Positions 1-5,145 of a stretch of DNA of 8,470 nucleotides are shown piece by piece. The notes beneath the pieces were generated by a model. That model made no database searches. It saw only the letters and a program-made list of their open reading frames with translations, and was not told where the DNA came from. The DNA lies in assembly GCA_910584375.1 (NCBI GenBank), contig CAJUAH010000058.1:1-8470 (forward strand). Reading direction: 5' to 3'. Source of the stretch: an uncultured Acetatifactor sp. (GTDB lineage: Bacteria; Bacillota; Clostridia; Lachnospirales; Lachnospiraceae). A program made the translations under genes and the position numbers. Within the stretch, counting starts at the first letter, position 1. The number at the start of each line of letters is the position of its first letter.

Positions 1-284
1 TTTTAATTTGACGTTTTTGTGCGGGAGATAAGAACTTTAATTTGCTGGGCAACATTATGTCCCTGTCCGGTCTGCTTTCTTTCCTTCCCCTGTTGCTGCT
101 GCTGGGGTTTGGGGGAACCATGGCGGCCCGGGGAGAGATCAGCATTGGGACTTTCTATATTTTTATCAATCTCTCAGGGCAGGTCTCGGGATTCTTGCAA
201 AATATGCCCAATGCCTATGCGGGTTTCAGAAAATTTGAGGCGTCCGTCGGCGCTCTGGAGGGAAAGCTGGCGCTGGAAAAATAG
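1..284 (+). pseudogene. ABC exporter membrane domain, C-terminal fragment (split half-transporter)
   Basis: Reading in the frame that ends with TAG at 282-284 gives the last transmembrane helices of a type-1 ABC exporter membrane domain: a long hydrophobic run (LLSFLPLLLLLGFGG), the family-typical GEISIGTFYIF turn into the last helix, then a hydrophilic coupling stretch ending GALEGKLALEK. The 5' part lies outside the window. The same frame has a TGA at 9-11, so the visible coding stretch (12-284) is not an intact continuation of an upstream gene. Weak start options are TTG at 42 and ATG at 57, neither with a well-spaced ribosome site. The TAG is followed in the same frame by four codons and then the ATG of the ATPase at 297, so the two pieces were very probably one fused TMD-NBD protein cut by point nonsense changes. 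Known of the family: this domain forms half of a membrane efflux channel. That the fragment is non-functional is inference; a sequencing error or a naturally split gene are alternatives. Confidence 0.7.
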
Positions 285-296
285 AATGGAGAAGAC

Positions 297-953
297 ATGT
301 GCCAATATGCGATTTATTTAGAGGATATTTCCTATTCTTATGAGGAAAATAAAGTGTTGAGAAACCTGTCCGTAAAAATCAGGCCAGGGGAGCATGTGGG
401 CATCCTGGGCGACAGTGGATGCGGCAAAAGTACCCTGCTTAAAATACTTTCCGGCCTCTACGAACCGGACGGCGGAAGGATTGCCGTAGCTGGAATGGAG
501 GCCCCGGAAAAAATAAGGGAGCAGGTAGCGCTGGTAATGCAGCAAAACAGCCTTTTCCCGCTGTCCATCAGGGACAATATTACCTGCGGTCACCGTGTCT
601 CCGAGGAAAAATTGTGGGCCGCCTGCGAAAGCACCAACATTGCCCAGTGGATTGCCAGCCTCCCCCAGGGGTTGGACACCCATGTGGGAGAGCGGGGAAA
701 CCAAGTGTCCGGCGGCCAGGCCCAACGCATCCAGATCGCCCGGGCAATCTGCAAAGACGCTCCGGTAATCCTGCTGGACGAGCCGGTCTCCGCCCTGGAT
801 CGGGACACGGGATATTCCGTTCTGGGCGCGCTCCATAAACTGACAGCCGGAAAAACCGTGGTTCATGTCACACACCACCCGGAGACATTGGGAAAGGCGT
901 ATACCCTTTACCGCATGGAAGGGGGGCGGCTGAACCGTGCATGCATATTTTGA
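297..953 (+). CDS. ABC exporter ATPase domain (stand-alone NBD)
   Basis: A 218-residue ATPase carrying every ABC motif in order: aromatic A-loop (Y13-Y15), Walker A GDSGCGKST (38-46), Q-loop (Q82/Q83), exporter-type x-loop VGERG (130-134), signature VSGGQ (137-141), Walker B VILLDE with catalytic Glu (E162), D-loop SALD (165-168) and switch His (H193). The x-loop is typical of NBDs fused to a type-1 exporter membrane domain, which fits the preceding fragment. ATG at 297 follows GGAG at 288-291; it lies in the same frame as the upstream membrane domain, separated only by TAG and four codons, so the protein looks like an NBD released from a fused gene by a nonsense codon. It would hydrolyse ATP at the inner face of the membrane to power export. 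Its stop overlaps the next gene by 17 bases, so translation is likely coupled. The substrate cannot be told from the sequence. All catalytic residues are intact, so it may still work with the membrane proteins beside it. Confidence 0.9.
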   Translation: MCQYAIYLEDISYSYEENKVLRNLSVKIRPGEHVGILGDSGCGKSTLLKILSGLYEPDGGRIAVAGMEAPEKIREQVALVMQQNSLFPLSIRDNITCGHRVSEEKLWAACESTNIAQWIASLPQGLDTHVGERGNQVSGGQAQRIQIARAICKDAPVILLDEPVSALDRDTGYSVLGALHKLTAGKTVVHVTHHPETLGKAYTLYRMEGGRLNRACIF

Positions 954-1890
954 GCTGATAAAACGGTTGCATATCAGGCGCAAATACTGTATGCTGTTGC
1001 TGCTCAGATCACCGTTTGACGTGATCAGGGCGTGGATGCAGGCAGCTCTGATAAGATCCGTTTTTTCCTGCCTGGAGACGGAAAGCGCGGACCGGCTGCC
1101 GGCGGTCTGCACAGGATGGGGATTGCTATGCGCCCTGCTCTTTCTGTATAATGGAACTGTATGGAGCGTCTATGCGGCCTTTGCCGCCGAAACCGAGGCC
1201 CGCCTTCAAAAAGACGTGACAGACAAAACCCTGTCCCTGCCCTACAGGCTGGTACAGGGGCGGTTGGGCGGGGAATGGTTCACTCGGCGAAACGGCGATA
1301 TACAGGCGGCCATCGCCATGATGAACGGGCCGCTCAATATTCCCCACCTGGTGACGGCATGTTTCAATATGATCCTGTCCTCCTTTTTGATGCTGAGGGC
1401 CAGTCCGGCGCTGCTTGCGGTGACCTGGGCTTTCATCCTTCCGTATTTGCTGGTCAACTACCGGATCGTGCTAAAGCCGCTCAACGGACTGAAGGAGCGG
1501 AGCCGCAGCGCCATGGCGGATATCTCCTCCTCTATAAAGCCCCTGATTGCGGACGCGGAGGCCATCCTGCTGTATGACGCGGGCAGTCTGCTGCTTGAAA
1601 AATGTGAACAGGAAAGCCGTAGGCTGATGAGAACCAACCTGCAGATACAGACGCACCGTGGGCTGAGCGATATGACCTCCCGCCTGTTTGGCATCGGCGG
1701 CTATCTTGCCCTTCTGCTCACAGGATTTTCCATGATAGCCGGGGGAAAGATGGCGCTTTCCGGCTTGCTGTACTGTTCCCAGCTGCGGGGCTCCATTCTG
1801 GCCAGCGTACTTATGCTGGTCACCTGCAGGTCCAACATAAAGGCCAACGCAGTCTGTGTAAAAAAGGTGAATGAGGCGCTTGAGGAGTAA
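937..1890 (+). CDS. ABC exporter membrane domain without ATPase
   Basis: A 317-residue protein that resembles the membrane domain of a type-1 ABC exporter: hydrophobic segments near residues 19-27, 60-80, 135-150, 157-172 and 250-270, with the long intracellular helices between them (for example ETEARLQKDVTDKTLSLP, and GEWFTRRNGDIQAAIAMMN, matching the family pattern of a kinked coupling helix before a GD..). It ends just after the last helix (CVKKVNEALEE), where a fused protein would go on into an ATPase; the DNA after the TAA at 1888-1890 encodes no NBD in any frame I read. The GTG start at 937 is preceded by a purine-rich AAGGGGGG at 919-926 and overlaps the ATPase gene; no better in-frame start is visible. 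It probably pairs with the upstream membrane domain as the second half of a heterodimer. The missing NBD is odd: either deletion before merR, or a design where one NBD serves both halves. Substrate unknown. Confidence 0.8.
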   Translation: MHAYFELIKRLHIRRKYCMLLLLRSPFDVIRAWMQAALIRSVFSCLETESADRLPAVCTGWGLLCALLFLYNGTVWSVYAAFAAETEARLQKDVTDKTLSLPYRLVQGRLGGEWFTRRNGDIQAAIAMMNGPLNIPHLVTACFNMILSSFLMLRASPALLAVTWAFILPYLLVNYRIVLKPLNGLKERSRSAMADISSSIKPLIADAEAILLYDAGSLLLEKCEQESRRLMRTNLQIQTHRGLSDMTSRLFGIGGYLALLLTGFSMIAGGKMALSGLLYCSQLRGSILASVLMLVTCRSNIKANAVCVKKVNEALEE

Positions 1891-1905
1891 TCTGTTGTAC
1901 GTACC

Positions 1906-1922
1906 CTGTTTTTCAAAAACAG
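1906..1922. repeat. perfect inverted repeat after the ABC cassette
   Basis: CTGTTTTT-C-AAAAACAG is a perfect palindrome with 8-base arms, 16 bases after the stop of the ABC membrane gene. There is no T-run after it, so it is a poor intrinsic terminator. It could be a regulator-binding site or a weak transcript-end hairpin; the sequence does not decide. Confidence 0.4.
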
Positions 1923-2019
1923 AGCGGCAGCGCAGATGCGAACCAGGGCACTTTAACAAAAAATTTATTTATGGCATTTCGACATATTTTATAGAAGATA
2001 ATACAAACGGAGGACGCCT

Positions 2020-2490
2020 ATGAAAAACGGTCTCATGATGATAGGGGAAATTGCGGAATTTTTTGGAATATCCAGAAAAGCCATTCGCCTGTATGAAAAG
2101 AAAGGCATCATCAAGCCTGTGGAGGTGGACGCTCAAAACGGGTACAGGTACTACAGCGCTGCCCAGGTACAGCAGCTGAACGCCCTGCTGGAACTCAAGT
2201 CCCTGGGTTTTTCCCTGGAAGAGATAAAATCCCTTCTCGACGGCGAGACAACGAAGGAGAGGCTGGCGGACGTGCTGGAGAAAAAGCGGCGGGCCTGGCT
2301 GGAAACTGTGGAGACAGCCAGATACAAGTCTGAATGTCTGGAAAGCATTCTCGGAAACCTGCGCAGTTCCCAGGAGGCAAATGACATAAAGGAAATGACC
2401 GACGACCAGCGGGCCTGGCTGCTGGTGAAAATGGTCTGTATCGAGGACGTCCGGGCGCAGAAAGCGCTGAGCGAGGCTCTGTGGCTATAG
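2020..2490 (+). CDS. MerR-family transcriptional regulator
   Basis: A 156-residue MerR regulator. The N-terminal winged helix-turn-helix is clear: IGEIAEFFGISRKAIRLYEKKGI (8-30), the wing GYRYYS (41-46), then VQQLNALLELKSLGFSLEEIKSLL (50-73). A charged helix at about 78-115 fits the antiparallel dimerisation coiled coil. The C-terminal ~40 residues (through MTDDQRAWLLVKMVCIEDV) are short and hold no recognisable effector domain and no MerR-type metal-binding Cys cluster, so the inducer is unknown. ATG 2020 is chosen because GGAGG at 2009-2013 is well spaced; an internal ATG at 2035 lacks such a site. The upstream 129 bases contain a GATAAT (1997-2002) but no convincing -35, which would suit an activator-dependent or autoregulated promoter. 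Adjacent to the ABC exporter genes in the same direction, it probably controls efflux; MerR members often activate drug exporters. That link is inference from position only. Confidence 0.9.
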   Translation: MKNGLMMIGEIAEFFGISRKAIRLYEKKGIIKPVEVDAQNGYRYYSAAQVQQLNALLELKSLGFSLEEIKSLLDGETTKERLADVLEKKRRAWLETVETARYKSECLESILGNLRSSQEANDIKEMTDDQRAWLLVKMVCIEDVRAQKALSEALWL

Positions 2491-2547
2491 CGGGACACGT
2501 TCTGCCGCGCCACGCTGTAATTCTGCGTGTAACCCGCGTATTCCGGG

Positions 2548-2576
2548 GCATAACTCGCCCCAACCTCTCATACACT
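2548..2576 (+). promoter_or_regulatory. sigma-E-type promoter of spoIIID
   Basis: CATACACT at 2569-2576 is an exact match to the sigma-E -10 consensus CATACANT. GCATAAC at 2548-2554 supplies the ATA core of the -35, with a 14-base spacer, the normal sigma-E distance. It lies 28 bases upstream of the spoIIID start. In Bacillus subtilis spoIIID is known to be transcribed by mother-cell sigma-E, so promoter and gene agree. The -35 sits in a short inverted repeat, GGGGC-ATAACTC-GCCCC (2545-2561). Confidence 0.75.
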
Positions 2577-2604
2577 GTATAAAAGTATTCTGAGGGGATT
2601 ACCT

Positions 2605-2862
2605 TTGAAGGATTATATTGAAGAGCGTGCGATCAGCATTGCCAATTATATTGTTGACCACAATGCCACAGTCAGACAGACAGCCAGAGAGTTTGGCGTG
2701 AGCAAAAGTACGGTACACAAGGACGTGACAGACCGGCTCATGCAGATTAATCCCACTCTGGCCAAAGAAGCAAGGAAAGTACTGGACGTGAACAAATCGG
2801 AGCGCCATATCCGGGGAGGACTGGCAACAAAAGAAAAATATCTCCACCAGCATGTGGGGTAA
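2605..2862 (+). CDS. spoIIID: Stage III sporulation protein D
   Basis: An 85-residue DNA-binding protein, the usual size for SpoIIID. The start MKDYIEERAISIANYIV, the helix-turn-helix TVRQTAREFGVSKSTVHKD (22-40) and the tail SERHIRGGLATKEKY (65-79) are the conserved family signatures. In the family, SpoIIID acts in the mother cell after engulfment: it represses and activates sigma-E regulon genes and helps turn on sigK. The start is TTG (2605), preceded by GAGGGG (2592-2597) at suitable spacing; no ATG fits the conserved N-terminus. It is a single-gene unit, with a sigma-E-like promoter upstream and a strong terminator just after. The gene marks the organism as a spore former. Nothing looks damaged. 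Confidence 0.97.
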   Translation: MKDYIEERAISIANYIVDHNATVRQTAREFGVSKSTVHKDVTDRLMQINPTLAKEARKVLDVNKSERHIRGGLATKEKYLHQHVG

Positions 2863-2881
2863 AATCACATAGCGCACGGCT

Positions 2882-2915
2882 AAACCACTGCGGAAGGATC
2901 TGCGGTGGTTTTTTT
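2882..2915 (+). terminator. Rho-independent terminator of spoIIID
   Basis: The arms AACCACTGC (2883-2891) and GCGGTGGTT (2902-2910) form a 9-bp stem with one G-T pair and a 10-base loop, followed by a run of T to 2915. It lies 20 bases after the spoIIID stop and insulates it from guaA. Confidence 0.9.
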
Positions 2916-2925
2916 CAAGTTTCTT

Positions 2926-2954
2926 TTGACTTTGCCGGGGGATAAACGTATAAT
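2926..2954 (+). promoter_or_regulatory. sigma-A promoter of guaA
   Basis: TTGACT (2926-2931), a 17-base spacer and a perfect TATAAT (2949-2954). Transcription should start near 2961, giving a leader of about 137 bases before the ATG at 3098. No conserved purine-riboswitch core is visible in the leader. Confidence 0.85.
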
Positions 2955-3003
2955 GATATATATTTTAATATACCGTACAGTCAGAAGGGACAAGTCCATA
3001 TTG

Positions 3004-3051
3004 CCCTGTAAAAGCAGGGGAGGAGAATTTGAATCTGACGTTTCAAATTCT
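3004..3051 (+). promoter_or_regulatory. guaA leader hairpins with upstream TTG start
   Basis: Two adjacent hairpins can form in the guaA leader: CCCTG-TAAAAG-CAGGG (3004-3019), and a stronger perfect 10-bp stem AGAATTTGAA (3024-3033) with TTCAAATTCT (3042-3051) around an 8-base loop. Between and within them lies a strong Shine-Dalgarno-like GGGGAGGAG (3017-3025) just before a TTG (3029-3031) that is in frame with guaA and would add 23 residues. The 10-bp stem buries that TTG. This may be a control structure or an abandoned start; the function is inference. Confidence 0.5.
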
Positions 3052-3097
3052 GAGTGGAGCCATACTGCGGATAAGCGTATGCGGGAGAGAGGTAAAT

Positions 3098-4642
3098 ATG
3101 AGCAAAGAACTGGTAGTAGTCATTGACTTTGGCGGCCAGTACAATCAGCTGGTAGCCAGAAGAGTCAGAGAGTGCAATGTGTATTGCGAGATTTATTCCT
3201 ACAAGACCGATCTGGAAAAAATCAGGGCCATGCGTCCCAGAGGGATCATCCTGACGGGAGGGCCAAACAGCTGTTATGAAAAAAATGCCCCCACCTGTTC
3301 CCCGGAACTGTTCCGGCTGGGCGTTCCCGTTTTGGGCCTGTGCTACGGCGCGCAGTTGATGTCCCTGGTGCTGGGCGGACGGGTGGAGCGTGCCGACGCA
3401 AAGGAATACGGAAAGACAGAGGTTCACGTGGACAATGCCTCCCCGCTGTTTGCGGACGTGCCGGAGGATACGATCTGCTGGATGAGCCACAACGACTATA
3501 TCGCGCAGATGGCTCCCGGATTCAGGGCCATCGCAACCACTGCCAACTGCCCTGTGGCGGCGGCGGAGTGCGCCGAAAAAAGGCTCTACGCCATTCAGTT
3601 CCACCCGGAAGTTCTGCACACGGTGGAAGGTTCTAAAATGCTGTACAATTTCGTGCGTGGGATCTGTGGCTGCGGCGGAGACTGGCGCATGGATTCTTTT
3701 GTGGAGGAGTCCGTCAAAAATATCCGGGAAAAAGTGGGGGAAGGCAAAGTGTTGCTGGCCCTATCCGGAGGCGTGGACAGCTCTGTGGCGGCCGGTCTGC
3801 TCTCCAGAGCCGTGGGGCGGCAGTTGACCTGCGTATTTGTGGACCACGGCCTGCTGAGAAAAAATGAGGGAGACGAAGTGGAGGCCATTTTTGGCGAGGG
3901 AGGCCAGTTTGACCTGCATTTCATCAGGGTCAATGCCCAGCAGCGGTATTACGGTAAGCTGGCGGGCGTGACGGAACCGGAGAAAAAGCGTAAGATCATA
4001 GGCGAGGAATTTATCCGTGTATTTGAGGAAGAGGCCAAGAAGATCGGCACAGTGGATTTTCTGGCGCAGGGCACGATCTACCCTGATGTGGTGGAGAGCG
4101 GTTTAGGCGGCGAGAGCGCGGTGATCAAATCCCACCACAATGTGGGCGGATTGCCGGATTATGTGGATTTTAAAGAGATTATCGAGCCCCTGCGCAATCT
4201 GTTTAAGGACGAGGTGCGCAAGGTGGGACTGGAATTGGGTATACCGGAAAAGCTGGTGTTCCGCCAGCCGTTCCCCGGCCCCGGGCTGGGGGTCCGCATC
4301 GTGGGAGAAGTGACGGCGGAGAAAGTCAGGATCGTACAGGATGCAGACGCAATCTACCGGGAGGAGATCGCCAATGCCGGTCTGGACCGGGAGATGAATC
4401 AGTATTTTGCCGCACTGACTAATATGCGGAGCGTGGGCGTTATGGGAGACGAGAGAACCTACGATTACGCCGTCGCCCTGCGGGCTGTGAAGACCGTGGA
4501 TTTCATGACAGCCGAGGCGGCGGAGATCCCTTTTGAGGTACTGCAGAAAGTGATGAGCAGGATTATCAATGAGGTCAAGGGCGTGAACCGGGTGCTTTAT
4601 GATTTGACCAGCAAGCCGCCTGGGACGATAGAACTGGAATAG
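3098..4642 (+). CDS. guaA: GMP synthase (glutamine-hydrolysing)
   Basis: A 514-residue enzyme of normal length, converting XMP to GMP with ATP and glutamine, the last step of GMP synthesis in the cytoplasm. The N-terminal glutaminase has the nucleophile in GLCYGAQ (C82) and the His/Glu partners in QFHPEV (H169, E171). The ATP-pyrophosphatase domain has the P-loop SGGVDSS (223-229) and the VDHGLLR stretch. The C-terminal dimerisation and XMP-binding part includes RQPFPGPGLGVR and SKPPGT. ATG 3098 is chosen because it gives the conserved start MSKELVVVIDFGGQY and follows GAGAGAGG (3085-3092); an in-frame TTG at 3029 would add 23 unconserved residues. The protein ends IELE, whereas the family nearly always ends IEWE; the change falls in the stretch used as an attachment site by integrases that target the guaA 3' end. 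It is monocistronic, with its own promoter and terminator. Confidence 0.98.
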   Translation: MSKELVVVIDFGGQYNQLVARRVRECNVYCEIYSYKTDLEKIRAMRPRGIILTGGPNSCYEKNAPTCSPELFRLGVPVLGLCYGAQLMSLVLGGRVERADAKEYGKTEVHVDNASPLFADVPEDTICWMSHNDYIAQMAPGFRAIATTANCPVAAAECAEKRLYAIQFHPEVLHTVEGSKMLYNFVRGICGCGGDWRMDSFVEESVKNIREKVGEGKVLLALSGGVDSSVAAGLLSRAVGRQLTCVFVDHGLLRKNEGDEVEAIFGEGGQFDLHFIRVNAQQRYYGKLAGVTEPEKKRKIIGEEFIRVFEEEAKKIGTVDFLAQGTIYPDVVESGLGGESAVIKSHHNVGGLPDYVDFKEIIEPLRNLFKDEVRKVGLELGIPEKLVFRQPFPGPGLGVRIVGEVTAEKVRIVQDADAIYREEIANAGLDREMNQYFAALTNMRSVGVMGDERTYDYAVALRAVKTVDFMTAEAAEIPFEVLQKVMSRIINEVKGVNRVLYDLTSKPPGTIELE

Positions 4643-4652
4643 GGGGGTATTT

Positions 4653-4694
4653 GGACTGGAAACCTGATAAAATAAGGGTTTTCCAGTCCTTTTT
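4653..4694 (+). terminator. Rho-independent terminator of guaA
   Basis: GGACTGGAAACC (4653-4664) pairs with GGTTTTCCAGTCC (4677-4689) in a 12-bp stem with one bulged base, followed by TTTTT (4690-4694). It starts 10 bases after the guaA stop. Confidence 0.93.
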
Positions 4695-4701
4695 ATATCT
4701 C

Positions 4702-4722
4702 TGTGATGTTATTGTGATGTTA
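4702..4722. repeat. tandem direct repeat TGTGATGTTA
   Basis: TGTGATGTTA occurs at 4702-4711 and again at 4713-4722, a period of 11 bases, close to one helical turn. It lies between the guaA terminator and the small-toxin promoter, inside the presumed mobile-element scar. Tandem sites at helical spacing can be binding sites of a recombinase, excisionase or repressor; which protein, if any, is unknown. Confidence 0.5.
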
Positions 4723-4764
4723 AAAATAGAGCCAGCTACTTTTCCTACTCCAAAATGGATGCGG

Positions 4765-4793
4765 TTGAAATCTCCGTCGGAATGTGGTAATAT
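4765..4793 (+). promoter_or_regulatory. extended -10 promoter of the small-toxin mRNA
   Basis: TTGAAA (4765-4770), a 17-base spacer and TAATAT (4788-4793) preceded by TGG (4785-4787), an extended -10. Transcription is expected near 4800, giving a leader of about 100 bases before the small ORF. Such strong constitutive-looking promoters are common for type I toxin mRNAs. Confidence 0.7.
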
Positions 4794-4803
4794 CTCTTTG
4801 GGA

Positions 4804-4893
4804 CTACCAGGATGGTAGGCGGTTAGCCCTCCCCGGAGGGACTGTGACCCTCCGTTTACATAGAAACCTGAAAGGGAATCTGGGAAAGGAGGG
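4804..4893 (+). promoter_or_regulatory. structured leader able to hide the Shine-Dalgarno
   Basis: The leader begins with a 6-bp hairpin CTACCA-GGA-TGGTAG (4804-4818). AGCCCTCC (4825-4832) is perfectly complementary to GGAGGGCT (4888-4895), which contains the Shine-Dalgarno of the small ORF. A second anti-SD copy CCCTCC lies at 4848-4853, and a second GGAGGG at 4835-4840 can instead pair with either CCCTCC. Thus two anti-SD and two SD-like segments offer mutually exclusive folds, some masking and some freeing the ribosome site. Pairing is seen in the sequence; translational control is inference. Confidence 0.6.
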
Positions 4894-4901
4894 CTGAGTG
4901 G

Positions 4902-5006
4902 ATGTTGACGATTGGAGGATTGATAGCCGTGATCAGCCTTGTGCTGACAGCGTTTGGTCTCGGATATGCCATCGGAAGCAAGGATAATCATAAGACGCAG
5001 AAATAG
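4902..5006 (+). CDS. small hydrophobic peptide, candidate type I toxin (holin-like)
   Basis: A 34-residue peptide, with a hydrophobic span of about 22 residues (LTIGGLIAVISLVLTAFGLGYA, residues 2-23, shown for its composition) and a polar, mostly basic tail GSKDNHKTQK. This is the layout of small membrane toxins of Firmicute type I systems (Fst, TxpA and the putative holin-like toxins), which depolarise the cell membrane when overproduced. ATG 4902 follows a strong AAAGGAGGG (4885-4893) with 8-base spacing. The stop codon lies inside the terminator stem that follows. It has its own extended -10 promoter, a long structured leader, and a convergent promoter on the other strand. I recognise the layout rather than a specific named family, so toxin activity is inference; a small membrane peptide with another role is the alternative. 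Confidence 0.75.
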   Translation: MLTIGGLIAVISLVLTAFGLGYAIGSKDNHKTQK

Positions 5007-5040
5007 CCGCCCTGGTCTGACAAACTAAGCGGCTATTTTG
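5001..5040. terminator. shared terminator of toxin and antisense RNAs
   Basis: AAATAGCCGC (5001-5010) and GCGGCTATTT (5029-5038) form a perfect 10-bp stem around an 18-base loop, followed by TTGCTTT on the plus strand. The stem includes the toxin stop codon. On the minus strand the U-rich end is only within the stem, so termination there is weaker but plausible. A terminator shared by convergent RNAs is the arrangement known for par/Fst-like modules. Confidence 0.8.
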
Positions 5041-5078
5041 CTTTACATTGTTGGGCTAACCGTCTATCGGTGGCTCCT

Positions 5079-5110
5079 GAGGCGTCTGTTACCAGCAGAC
5101 GCCTCTCTTT
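5079..5110 (+). terminator. second hairpin downstream of the toxin gene
   Basis: GAGGCGTCTG (5079-5088) and CAGACGCCTC (5096-5105) form a perfect 10-bp stem with a 7-base loop, followed by TCTTTATC. On the plus strand it could be a weak back-up terminator; on the minus strand it forms the 5' hairpin of the proposed antisense RNA. The two uses are compatible. Confidence 0.5.
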
Positions 5111-5116
5111 ATCTAA

Positions 5117-5145
5117 AGAATAGCACAATCTGTGAGAAAGTTCAA
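5117..5145 (-). promoter_or_regulatory. convergent promoter for the antisense RNA
   Basis: On the minus strand TTGAAC (5145-5140) and TATTCT (5122-5117) are separated by exactly 17 bases; each hexamer matches consensus at 4 of 6 positions. It points at the toxin gene. The -35 overlaps the old stop codon of the recombinase remnant (5144-5142), so the promoter abuts the integrase end. Confidence 0.5.

Larger units (their letters stand above)
5001..5110 (-). ncRNA. candidate antisense antitoxin RNA (ends approximate)
   Basis: A minus-strand promoter at 5117-5145 would start an RNA near 5110. It would begin with a perfect 10-bp hairpin (arms 5096-5105 and 5079-5088, 7-base loop), continue through GATAGACGGTTAGCCC and finish at the terminator stem 5001-5038, about 110 bases in all. 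Its 3' part is complementary to the end of the toxin mRNA including the stop codon. This is the shape of an antitoxin RNA of a convergent type I system. Its existence is predicted from promoter, hairpin and terminator only. Confidence 0.5.

Noticed and set aside
282..284. TAG read as a sense codon (recoding) because TAG interrupts two genes in this window
   Set aside because: TAG ends merR, guaA and the HNH gene at their expected lengths, so it is an ordinary stop here.
318..1112. Long minus-strand open frame of 264 codons opposite the ABC ATPase
   Set aside because: It lies antisense to a gene with every ABC motif intact, has no recognisable domain and no ribosome site; it is a by-product of GC-rich coding sequence.
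1891..2019. Remnant of the missing second NBD between the ABC membrane gene and merR
   Set aside because: Translation after the stop shows no Walker, signature or H-loop piece; the stretch is short and non-coding.
2961..3097. Guanine/purine riboswitch in the guaA leader
   Set aside because: The conserved purine-aptamer core and its two kissing loops are not visible; only simple hairpins are found.
2981..3619. Minus-strand open frame of 212 codons opposite the guaA start
   Set aside because: It overlaps the guaA promoter leader and catalytic region, with no domain signature.
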